Source of the DNA: Sarcocystis neurona
Lineage: Eukaryota > Apicomplexa > Conoidasida > Eucoccidiorida > Sarcocystidae
NCBI GenBank assembly: GCA_000727475.1
Contig: KL647297.1
Location: 402,421-466,420 of the forward strand
Reading direction: 5' to 3'
Length of the DNA stretch: 64,000 nucleotides
In this document: piece after piece, positions 1 through 12,500 of the stretch
How positions within the stretch are numbered: the first letter of the stretch is position 1
Layout of the letters: the number at the start of each line of letters is the position of its first letter
Translations under genes and position numbers: made by a program
The notes under the pieces: generated by a model
The model's database searches: none
What the model was told of the DNA's origin: nothing
The model's input: only the letters and a program-made list of their open reading frames with translations

Positions 1-2082
1 GGCTGCTGCTCCTGCTGGTGCTGCTGCAGCACCTGAAGAGGAAGCAGCGGGAGACTTTCGAGAGGAAACGGTGGAAAACAACCTGCTGACAATGTTGATT
101 GGGCTGCCTGGCTGAGCCGTGCCACTGTTGTTCTTCATGTCGTCGTCTGGCGCCGGCGGCAACACCCGCATGCGCGGCGCTGACGAAGACGTGCGAAGGA
201 GCTCTCGTTCTTTTCTTCTTTCCTTTTCTTCTTCCTCGTCTTCAAGCGAGCAGACACTTTCTACTCGTGGGCTGCTAGGGGGCACGCTTGACGCATCAGC
301 GGTTGCTGCTTCTCTCTTTCCGCACTGTTGCTGCAGCTCGATATAGTCTCGCAGATACTGAGCAGCAGCGCGTTGAATTTCTGGTGTAACGCAAGGCACC
401 TCACCTCTCCCTGTTCCGTTGTCTTTGCGGCTACGCCCTGCTACAATCGGGCCACCCCACAGGCCCCCGGCAACAGCAGCAACACCAGGTGAGTCTGCCC
501 CCGCTGCAGTGGTTCTTCCTGTTGCTCGAAGTCTTGCTGCTGTTGCGGCTTCTGGCGAGAATCGGGCGCCGTCTTCCAGCTGCGTGTACGAGGCAAAGAA
601 CGAGAGGGCACTGCTGCTGGTGGTGAGACCCGTGGTGGTCAAATCTCGCTGCTGCTGCTGCATCTCTTCTAAAGCGCAAACTTCAACAGGTGCAACAACA
701 GTGTGTCCTCCTCCTCCTGCACGTGCAGCAGCAGCGCTTTGCACGACATATTCCACGTAGTCCGGCACCGGCATGGGCCTGGCAGAAATAACGCCGGGGG
801 GCAGCAGGAACTCTACGGCTCCTCCTGTCTCACCAGCACCAGAGCCAGTACTAGCATCACTGCGTCCTGGCGTGCTGCTGCTGTCGCTCTGCACGATCCC
901 CGCTGCAGCACTTCCTGCTTCTTTCGTTTCTCTTCCGAACGCGAACCGATGTTGGAGGCGTTGCCGTCTGCTCATCGGCACCAACTGCTGCTGCCGACTC
1001 CTTCCGCCAGATTTCTCGCTTCTTGCAGCAGCAGCAGAGCCCACACGCCCGTCTGCAGGCGTCGCCGCCCCGTGCACAGGGCGTTCAAGACTGACAGCAC
1101 CAGCAGGAGGAGCAGCCGGAGCAACAGGAATAGCAGCAGCAAAAGACTTGTCAAGACTGTCGTCTTTGTTGTTGACACTGAGGAAGCCCTGCTGCAATCC
1201 GTTTGCACGCCAACTACGTGCTTCCTCTCGAAAACGCTTCACTGCCTCCATGCGCCTGTTTCATCCACACAAGAAGAAGAATAGCGAACCTACACAAGTA
1301 ACGACATACATATCCCTACTCCTACATGTATATACGTACGTATATAATGTGTAGATATACAGGCACACATACGCTGGGCACAAGTGCTTATTATGCACTG
1401 TATAGATATGTGGATAGATGTATGCCATACAAAAGAAAACGACACGCGTGTCCTCTCTGGATACACAAACGTACTGTCTGTCTTCACATTAATGTTACAT
1501 AAAAATATATATATGTACACATGTATATATGTGTGCACATATCGTCAGTATACACACATATTCACTGTATATATATACATATATGCGCACGGGGAGGGAA
1601 GGCTATATACATTCACGCACATATGTATCTACGTGCATACAATTTTAGCAACAGCAGCAGCAGCAACGAGGTAGGACCGAGTCAAAGGCCAGCGGGGGAC
1701 GCAGCGCACGGCGATACGATAAACAAGTTTCCACATAAGAAAAGAGAAGACGAGTAGGCTACGGCAACAGCTCTGCTTTTACGTCCACTCTGGCAGCAGC
1801 TCTGCTTTTGCATCGTATTGCTGCTGGAAATGTCACCATTTCCCCCGGGGAGATGCGCAGTCGCGAAGACGTGGAGTACGCAGAAGAAACATTTTCGTGA
1901 CGACGAGTCTTTCACGCGAAGGTGCCGCGTGTTCGCGTGGAGGACGCCGCGGCCACTTGTCAGTTCAAATGAAAATTTTCTACTTGCTGTCAGTGTGCCG
2001 GAGTCACGCACGGATTTACACAACCACCGCTCCAGCCCATTTCCCCAGCTGCCCTTCCATCGGTGCTCCACTCCTGCTACTA
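1..2082. other. Repeat-rich DNA downstream of the coiled-coil gene
   Basis: This stretch lies 3' of the stop codon of the large minus-strand gene. Bases 1-1280 are GC-rich with scattered CTG/CAG triplets and give overlapping open frames on both strands with Ser/Ala/Arg-rich low-complexity products. Bases 1300-1660 are TA-rich microsatellite. I recognise no gene. The left end could hold part of another gene, because the open frames there run off into CAG-type sequence, but no frame is better than its antisense partner. Confidence 0.4.
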
Positions 2083-2134
2083 CTACAATGCGTCTTTCTT
2101 CATATATTTGTCAAGCTCTTGCACCGCCGCACTC
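2083..2134 (-). CDS. Coiled-coil gene, last exon with stop codon
   Basis: This exon begins one base before the first full codon after acceptor ggcctgag. It reads SAAVQELDKYMKKDAL and then TAG at 2083-2085. Its phase matches exon 32. Its acceptor region is copied a second time about 95 bp upstream in the intron (see findings). Confidence 0.6.
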
Positions 2135-2525
2135 CTCAGGCCTAATATGTTGATACAGTATATACCTCACTCCAGTATATATATTGGCGTGAGACAATAG
2201 GTGGGCTAAAACACCTGCACCGCCGTACTCTTCAGGCCTAATATATTGACACAGTATACATTTCGCACCAGCATACGTAGGCGTGGGATAATAGGTGGGC
2301 TACAATATCTTTTCAAGAGGAAGACAGGCGGACACACACACGTATACCTACACACACAGAGAAGGAGATAGATATTCAAACACAGATACACATATACACA
2401 CAGAGAGCGGGCCAGAGACCCATTCTTACACACACATACATATGCACGCGCTAAGAAGATTACCTGACCAACCACACGGGTACACCTATATACACATATA
2501 TATATGTGTATATTGTGTATGAAAG

Positions 2526-2562
<37 letters not shown>

Positions 2563-5500
2563 TTATAGGTCTGTGTCACTAGGTGTATGTTTAATGTGTA
2601 GAGGGATATATGTATGACGGTGAAGGGGTATAGAGAGGAAACGCTGAAACACAGTGCATGCGTAGAATCAAAAAGGGGTAGAGAAAGTACAGGGAAGAAG
2701 GTAAGGCCTGCTATCCCTATTTATTCTTTTTAAGAAAACCCGGCTGTTTTATCCTGACGGAAAGGCTGACGTACTCAACGCGGGCGCATGCAAGTTCCCC
2801 GCCGAGTCTCTCGACCTCTGCCATCGCCTGCGTCAGAAGCCGCGCGTACCTGCATGCGTCACAAGCGGATTTCCTTTCGCATTTCTCTGTTCCTTCGCGA
2901 ATATTCTTCGACAAAAAAAAACGGGCTCCACCACTCGAAAGAAAATATCAGCAAATCCAACCGACTTCCCCACGGCGCCACAGTCTCACAAACAGGTGCT
3001 TGTACCTACCTATATGCACACGTATATATAGGTGAGTACACGTACATAGATAAGTACGCACGTCTACGTATATATATATATATGTATATCCATAGATATA
3101 CCTCCGAACAGATACATAATATACACATAGGTGTATACATGCACATAAAAACATACGCACATGTGTGTATATATATACATAGAAATACCTCATCACAGAT
3201 ACGAATCTATATGTATATATATACATATACATATGAACACACAGGCACGTACGCGTTCACCGGTAGACCGCATACATATATATACATGTATGTATGGGAA
3301 GGCATATCCATGGAAATAAATGTCTAAATATACACGTATATATATACAAATACACAGGTAAGTGTATACCTACAGATGTGTATATATACATAAAAAGTTT
3401 CCTGTTATATTGACTACAGAATCCGTAAAGTGGATCACTTGCAGCGTGTATATGTATATATGAATATACGTATCTACCTGTATATATGTATACATATACA
3501 TATCTATCTATACATATATATGTGCATATGTATACATATATATGCATACATATATATATATATATGCATACATATATATATATGCATATGGAGTGAGAGA
3601 GATTTATACACGCGAATACAGAGACACTTATTTCGAAAGACCAGCAGGCGCAATTTCTGCGCTCCCCACTCGCACCGAATCCCCCCTCCATCTTCCTGCT
3701 TCTCTCGTGAGCTTGTGTGTACGTCCTTCTAGCTGCAGAGGTGGTGCGGCAGAAGTTCGTGCGGCGAGCAGCAGCAGCAGTGGAGCTCCAGTTCTGTGTG
3801 GACAGCTGCAGAAGTGTGTCGAGAGCAGCAGCGGCAGCAGCAGTGGGCGAGCGTGTGCGCAGGAGCAGCCGTGTGTACAGAGCAGCGACAGGAGAGCAGC
3901 AGTCTTCTGTTTTCAGGAGCAGCTGCAGTCGAGCAGCAGCAGCAGCAGTCGAGCAGCAGCAGCAGCAGTCGAGCAGAAGCAGCAGCAGCGAGAAAGAGAG
4001 AGAGCAGTAGCTGTGTGGGGATAGAGCATCAGCGCCAGCATCGAGAGAGAGAGGGCAGCAGCTGTTCGTGTGTAGAGGAGCAGCAGCAGCCGGAGCAGGA
4101 GGAAAGCGGCAGCAATGTGAAGACAGCAGCCGCAGCAGTCGCAGAGCGAGGCAAAGCAGTACTTCGAGAGCAGCAGCAGCAATCACAGGATGCGCAGCAG
4201 CGGTGTGTGTGTAGACCAGCAGTCACACATAGGAGAGCAGTAACATGTAGAGCAGCAGCAGCCGCAGAACGCGGGGAAGGAGCGGCAGCAGCAGCACGTC
4301 GAGGAGCAGCGACAGCGGCAGCAGCAGCACGTCGATGAGTAGCAGGAGCAGCAGCATCTCAAGGAGCAGCAGCAGCAGCTCGTCGAGGAGGAGGACGAGG
4401 TGCAGCAGCAGCGCGTCGAGCAGCAGCAGTGTCTGTGTAGAGCAGTCGCATGCAGATCACGGGGAGCAGGATCAAGACATCGCGAAGCCGGGCCGCAGAG
4501 AGGAAGAGGGCACGTCTCTTCAAAAGGAAATTTTTCATTACTTGGGGTTGCCTACTCTTCGTTTTGTTGTTTAAATCGATCGGCTGCAGCAGAGTGCCGG
4601 GCTTGTGCATCGCGCAGAGTCTCTCGATTTTCAGCTGCCTCCTTCTGCGACATATCAGCCTCCGCCCTCAACCGCGCCATCTGCCCCTGCCCGGGAGAGT
4701 AGAGAAAATCAGCAGCAGCAGCAGCAACCACGGCAGCAGCAGCCATACCAAGAGAAAATTCAGCAGCACGGGTCTACAACGAACCTGCTTGACCTCGAGA
4801 TTTGAAAATCTCACGAAAAGTCGCGCAAAACTACCACACGCACACACGTATATATATATATATATATATAAGTACATACACACTCGCATATATGTAGACC
4901 TTCACCATACTTATACATACATATATGTGTATACATATATACATATACACATATACATATATATAGAGAGAGAGAGCGAGACATATATATATGTATATAC
5001 GCACGCACACATGCGAAAGTACATGTAGAGATATATATATATATATATATATACTATTTGTTTATACACATGCACATATATGTACAAATACACATATGTA
5101 CATGTATATACATACACATATGTATATATACATACAGATACATATATATATATAGGTAGACACACGTCAAGAAAGGGAGTCAAGAGCTACTCAAATATAA
5201 GAGTATCCGTAGCAACAGTCACGAGGGGTCCCCCGGGGAATTTGGACGCGGAGGGCGAGACAAAGAGAGAGAAAAGAGGAGGAAAAAAAGAAATTGTGAA
5301 AAGACGAGAAAGACGGACGCAACGAAAAACGAAGAGGACGCAGGGCCACACGGGAACAGAGAGGAGAAAAGAGAAAAAGCGCAAACGAAGAGCGCGGCGG
5401 GCCCATCCAGAAGTATTTTGTAGAAATTCTCCTCCTTTTATTTGTGCTGCAACGTACGTATCCCCACGTTTTCTTCCCTTCCTCTTCAACAGGAAGCAGA

Positions 5501-5594
5501 TATACCCACGTATCTATACATACCTACATGTACGTTATAATATATATATATATATATACAGGCGTGTGTATGTATGTGTATAAACCTGTACACA

Positions 5595-5629
<35 letters not shown>

Positions 5630-7771
5630 GTGTGTATATAGTTATGCGTATATTGTACATATATATATATGTGCATGTATATACTGCTGCATATACTGTG
5701 ACAGGCGACGTTCACTTCACAAGCAGAGGCATATAAATTTGTACCTGTAAACCGACAGGCCTTGTATGCAGCACATATACATATCTAATATATATATAGG
5801 TATGGCGCGCATATATATGCATATGGATATGTATAAGAGCATGCATAAATTTATATGTGTATGGCGCATATATATACACGGATGTGTACACGTGCGTGCA
5901 TATAAATTTATAAATGTATAGCGCGCATATATATATATATATATATACAAATGGATATGTACATGTCCACGCACTGCACGCATGTATGTATATGTATGTA
6001 TAGCGCGCATACAGATAGACCTGTGTAAGTGCATATATATGTATATATATATGCAAAAGTGTACACCAAGCTGTATACGTTTTTTGTAGACTTCCTCAAC
6101 CAGAGCGGAAGAGAGAAGCACGTAGACACACTCACACAAATATCCGTCCACACGCAGAGGAGGTGGAGGACGGGGGGAAAAGAAGGGAAAAAAAGGAGAA
6201 GAGGGGAGCGCGCGATGTCTTCTCCGATTTCTGCCTGGAATGCACGGAGGTAACTGTGGAAGAAGAAACATCAATCGAGTGAGCTGAGCCCAGTGCATGC
6301 ACTCACCATCATCATTTTTGATGACCGCACGCGTAGATATCGCAGCAGCCCAGAGACACGTCATAGTTGCCGTCTCTTACCTGCAGTTGGACTTCCTTGG
6401 CCTTTGCCGCTCGAAGTGCTGCCTCAGTTTCTACGAGGTGCTCCTGCGCCTGCGCCAGATCCTGCGCAGAAAAAAAAAATAGGAGCAAAAAACCACGGCA
6501 GTCAAAATACCGAAACTTTACACATGGGGACGGGGATACACACACACAGAGACGTATACAGATATATATTTGTTTTTCTGATGCACCCGACCAGGTGACA
6601 TGTGTACAGGGACGTATAAATAGTTATCTCTTTCTCCTCTTCCCACATACATCCACACCTGTGCACAGGAATATACACATCTATATATGTATGTATATAT
6701 ATGTATATGTGTGCGCGGGTGCTGTAGAGAGGCTGATGCAATTGCACATATTTATATGTGTGTGTAGTTCCCGCAAAGAAGAGAAGAAAAGAGAGAGAAG
6801 GTAGGAGTTCCTTGATATGTCTACGTATATTCGCATAGATGGGAAGCATGTACAGATTTGCCGACACACACATACACATACATACTGACAATACAAGTCA
6901 TTTTGTACGTAAACTTGCTTGTCTTCCTTTCTTCCCACATGTCCGGGTCCCAGAAAGAAGCTGTCTTTTCCGGCTTCTCTCTATTTCTCGGGTGTACGTA
7001 CACCGCAGCGACATCTACGTATTTCCTCAACGCCCACGCAGTTGGGGTGTACGTACAGACTCATCTACCTATACACACACAGATACATTAAGAGTCGGTC
7101 TCCGTGGGTGTATATCTATCTGTCTTCCTCTCCCTCCAGATGCCCATGCGCTTCGAGGAACTGTCTTTCCCCGGCGTCCCTCTGTTTCTCGGGTGTACAT
7201 ACACCAGAACAGCACACTGCTCCGGTCTGGGCGTCTGTGTCTCTGGCACATTTCAGCAGGAGCGCCTCGTGGCAGCAGACCCACTTGTGAGTGCCGCGCT
7301 CTGAACACGACTTCAACCAACCCTGTGCACGTGTCCCTTGCGCCTGCCTCGATCCCGCTAACAACGAAAAATACTCTGTAGAGATAAATATATATAAATT
7401 TGTTCGTCTACGTATGTAGGTGTACAACAACATTAAATATGCGTAGAAATACTCACATATATTTATATACATATATATGGATGTAGGCAAGAGAGAAATA
7501 CAACGCAAGGTTTTCCTCTTCTCAAGTAAACAGGCATTCATACCCACATATATATATACATATGTATACATATACGTGTACATATACGTGTACATATATA
7601 TATATATATATATACAAAAACTTGCTTGACAGAAACCAGGTCATGTGCACCCATGCTGTCACCAGCTAGTACATATCCTGCCTACTTGAGAGTCGCCTGA
7701 ACAATCCATATACAAATATATATATTAACATATGCATATGTACGTATACATTTACAGATACGTATATACAC

Positions 7772-7803
<32 letters not shown>

Positions 7804-8741
7804 TCAAATACACACATACATGTATACACATGGATATGTACTATATTCTTACCGCGACAGATACATCATCTACTCAAGACTCACCTTTAATATATATATA
7901 TATGCAAATTGATATAGAGGGAAGTTATATGTAGAGACAGGGGACGTTGGTGGGTCCCTACACGTATAGAGATTCTTCTCTTTTTCTGCTCGCACTCAAC
8001 CATATATATACATATATATATATATATGTATGTATATGTGCATATACACATGTAGATGTATACATACATCTACTTACCTATCTACATCTCTATATATATA
8101 TATATATGGATGTGTGTACATTTGTATGTTCGGGTATACGGAGAGTACTTCTACAGGAGCAGGAACTCCCGTTTTGGTGCGCGCAGCCAACAACGCCGAG
8201 GTCGCCGCCCACGTGAGCATACAGAACGAAGAAATAGACAGAAATAAACGACCGAGTATTCAGAGAGAGAACCCCGGGAGAAGGCCGCGAAACAGGAGAC
8301 GCACTCGTCGATATTTTTCGAGCTGCTCCTCAGCATATTCCACGGTCGAAGTCATGCGCAGGCGCTGCAGCACGTCGTTCAAATGGGCGTTCTTCACACT
8401 CAGCGACCGCAGCGCAGCCGACTTCAGCGCAAGTTCGACCTGCAAATCTTCTCGAGAAGAAGCAGCCGTCGAACTATCTTCGCCTCCTTCTGATGCGCCA
8501 CCCGTCCCTACATGCAACAAAAAAAACACTCTCTATTTTACACGCATATCCAGAAACAGAAAAAGACAGAACGCAGAAGACACAGAGAGAGAAGGACAGG
8601 AAGGTACACAGAAAGTGCGGGAGAAGAAGAGACACAGAAAAATATATATATATATACGTATATGTACACGCATTCATACATATATTGACCGAAAGAGGAA
8701 GACAAAGACAGAGAAAGAAAGAGATAAATATATACATGCAG

Positions 8742-8772
<31 letters not shown>

Positions 8773-9535
8773 GGGGAGAGAGGGCTTTCTCTCCATATAT
8801 ATATATATATATATATAGAGGGAGAGAGGTCGTTCGTCTCATATATATATATATATATATATAGTAGAGNNNNNNNNNNNNNNNNNNNNNNNNNNNNNNN
8901 NNNNNNNNNNNNNNNNNNNNNNNNNNNNNNNNNNNNNNNNNNNNNNNNNNNNNNNNNNNNNNNNNNNNNNNNNNNNNNNNNNNNNNNNNNNNNNNNNNNN
9001 NNNNNNNNNNNNNNNNNNNNNNNNNNNNNNNNNNNNNNNNNNNNNNNNNNNNNNNNNNNNNNNNNNNNNNNNNNNNNNNNNNNNNNNNNNNNNNNNNNNN
9101 NNNNNNNNNNNNNNNNNNNNNNNNNNNNNNNNNNNNNNNNNNNNNNNNNNNNNNNNNNNNNNNNNNNNNNNNNNNNNNNNNNNNNNNNNNNNNNNNNNNN
9201 NNNNNNNNNNNNNNNNNNNNNNNNNNNNNNNNNNNNNNNNNNNNNNNNNNNNNNNNNNNNNNNNNNNNNNNNNNNNNNNNNNNNNNNNNNNNNNNNNNNN
9301 NNNNNNNNNNNNNNNNNNNNNNNNNNNNNNNNNNNNNNNNNNNNNNNNNNNNNNNNNNNNNNNNNNNNNNNNNNNNNNNNNNNNNNNNNNNNNNNNNNNN
9401 NNNNNNNNNNNNNNNNNNNNNNNNNNNNNNNNNNNNNNNNNNNNNNNNNNNNNNNNNNNNNCAGGGGAGAGAGGGCTTTCGCTCCATATATATATATATA
9501 TATATATTAGAGGGAGAAGAAGAGAGACAGAAAGA

Positions 9536-9570
<35 letters not shown>

Positions 9571-12500
9571 CACGCATTCATACATGTATAGACCGAGAGA
9601 GACAGAGAAAGAAAGAGATAAATATATATACGCAGAAATATAGATATATACATGCGTGTAGAAATACGTGTAGACACAGGTGCATATACGCCCGTATACG
9701 CATACATGTGTAGACGCATATAAATCGTAGCACATCCATATAAAACATCGTCCAGCTACCTGTATGCACATACACATATATATATAATATGTATACATAT
9801 GTCGGCATCTTTAATTTTCTTAACCACATGGACGTACGTAGAGAGGGAGACAGAAAGAAATGCAGAAACTTTCTTTTGCTGCTGGTGGCGTGGCGCTGAA
9901 GCTCCGGCTGTTCTCAGTCTGAAGAGATCGCAGTTTGTGTGAAACGGGTGGAGTCTGCCGCTGCTGATATCAGCGGTGGACAACGCGCTGCTGCTGCTGC
10001 TTCTGTCGCTGCTTTCCGTCATTTCTCTCGCGACGGTGCTGCTGCGCTTTTCTCTTGTCGTTATTACTGTTCGGCAAGGCTGCTGCTTCAAGTACTTCGT
10101 GCTGCTGCATGCGCCGCTGCGGGGGAAGTTTTGCGAGAATCTCTGCAGCCAAGGCGGTTTCGCTTTCTTCGGCGGCGCTACCCACACCGGTGTATGCGCG
10201 TCGGTCCTGGGGATGTGTCTGTACACCCGGGGTGCTGTTTTTCTCGCACATAATACGACTTCTCCCTACGCGACAGTCTGCCTCCGGGGTGTCTGTACAC
10301 CCGACGTGCTCTCTTTTTCGCACATGGCACGATCTCTCTCTACGCAACATTCTGCCTCCGGGGTGTCTGTACACCCGACGTGCTCTCTTTTCCGCACATG
10401 GTACGATCTCTCTCTACGCAACATTCTGCCTCCGGGGTGTCTGTACACCCGACGTGCTCTCTTTTCCGCACATGGTACGATCTCTCTCTACGCAACATTC
10501 TGCCTCCGGGGTGTCTGTACACCCGGGGTGCTGCTTCTGTCGCACGCTCTACGTTCCCTCCCTACGCCTCACTCTGCCTCCGCGGTGTCTGTACACCCGA
10601 GGTTGCTTCGCAGGCGAATGACTGCAACACTCGTTGGACGGTCACGCCGCAGGCAGCCTGAAACTCTGTTAACGAATGGCGGCATCACAGGAGTGTGGGA
10701 CAGTCTACTTATCGTGTGGCCCCTCTTTTAACGAGGAAATCCGACAAATCTAGGCACGCGACAAGAATTTTCGCTGTGGAAGAGAAAAATCACTCCGCAC
10801 AGAGAGTGGGTGTTGGCTTGCGGTGTCTGTACACCCGACTCGCATCACTTTACGATTTGCCGGTGTCCAGAATGACTGACTGAGCGCCTCTCTTCTTCGT
10901 GCATGAGAACAAAGACGTCTATACATCCAAACCACAAGTGGCTATAGATGCAGTTTTCCTGCTGCATCCATATATACGTATATATGCATCCGCGTAGCTA
11001 CTGCGTACTGACCTTGAAGACAGACACATGTGAGTTTATACGACTATACATAGGGAGAAAAACACCGATAGCTATATGAATATCAGATAGTCGATGTGTA
11101 AACAGAAAAGTAAGATACTCAGGTTAACACACGAATAGCGACACATGTAAGTAGACGAAGAGAAAGGGGTGTACAAGTGCTTTGAGCTGTCTCACGTGGC
11201 TGCTCCAGAGGAAGAATAACTGTGCGAGCCACTTCCAGCGCTTGCGCGCGAGTCTCCTGCAGGCGAAGCAGAGCAGCGTCAACAAACGTGCCACAATCCT
11301 CCCAATTTCAAACCAGGCACGCACGAAGCTATCCACACGTATCTATGTGTATCTATAAATACATGCAGAAGTACATATATATATATGTATATGTTCGGAT
11401 TTACGCATACAGATAGGTGATTACGTATATGAGCGTATATATATATATATATAAGAATGTGACTGTGTACGTATATACGTATACATATGTGGGAGCAGCT
11501 ACACTCGTTTTATCTTATATGAAACTGCTCTACATATGTACTTGTGTATATAACTGGATGTAGCGCTGATAGATGGTGACGAAGCTGCTTCAACCGCAAC
11601 TTCACACGAGACACAGAACTCCACCAGCTTCATCTGTCACTGCTATATCTAGGTATATACACACATATATATGTAGGGCAGCTTCAAATCAAATAAAGCG
11701 ACTCTACAGAGGGCACACGCACACACTCAGTCAAGTAAAAAGAAACACACAAATGTGGTGAAAATCGAAAACAAATTTCTTCACGCAGCGACCCTTTTCC
11801 AGGTAAATATAAACCCATCACACTTGCCCCTCTCTCTCTATATATAGACAGATAGATAGATAGATAGAAACACACACACACACAGAGGTATCTCTAGGCC
11901 AGATGTACATAGACCTGCGTAGTTACATAGTGCGGGTGTACATTATATATATATATATATATATGCATATGTAGATATATTCCGACACGTATACTTTTCT
12001 ACAGATGTGTATATATATCGGTATAGGTACATAAGAGAGAAAAAGAACAAAACAAATGGGTAGATGCTTGTGAACGTAAAGTAGATCGATATACACCAGT
12101 ATACATATACATAGATATAGATATATGTGTGTGTAGCCAGGATGTCTGTGTACGCGTGTAATTACATAGGTCGGGTGTATTGTTATATATATACATATAT
12201 ATGCACCGTGTATATATATACTGTCACAATAGGTGTATGTATATATATATATATATGAATGGGCTGCACTTTTATAGACGCACACACGTACACATACATA
12301 TATGTAAAAACTTACTGATGAGGAATGTGGTGCGCACGCACATGTAGCCACGCGCCCAGGGAGACAATTAGTTAAAGGAATGGTGCGTATATGTGAGGGA
12401 GACGGGCTGCTGCAGTAGCATGAGAAACGAGCGGAAAACACAAGTAAAAGGCGAGTAGCTTCAATTTTTATTGAGAAAAATTCAGCAAGCGGAGAAACAG

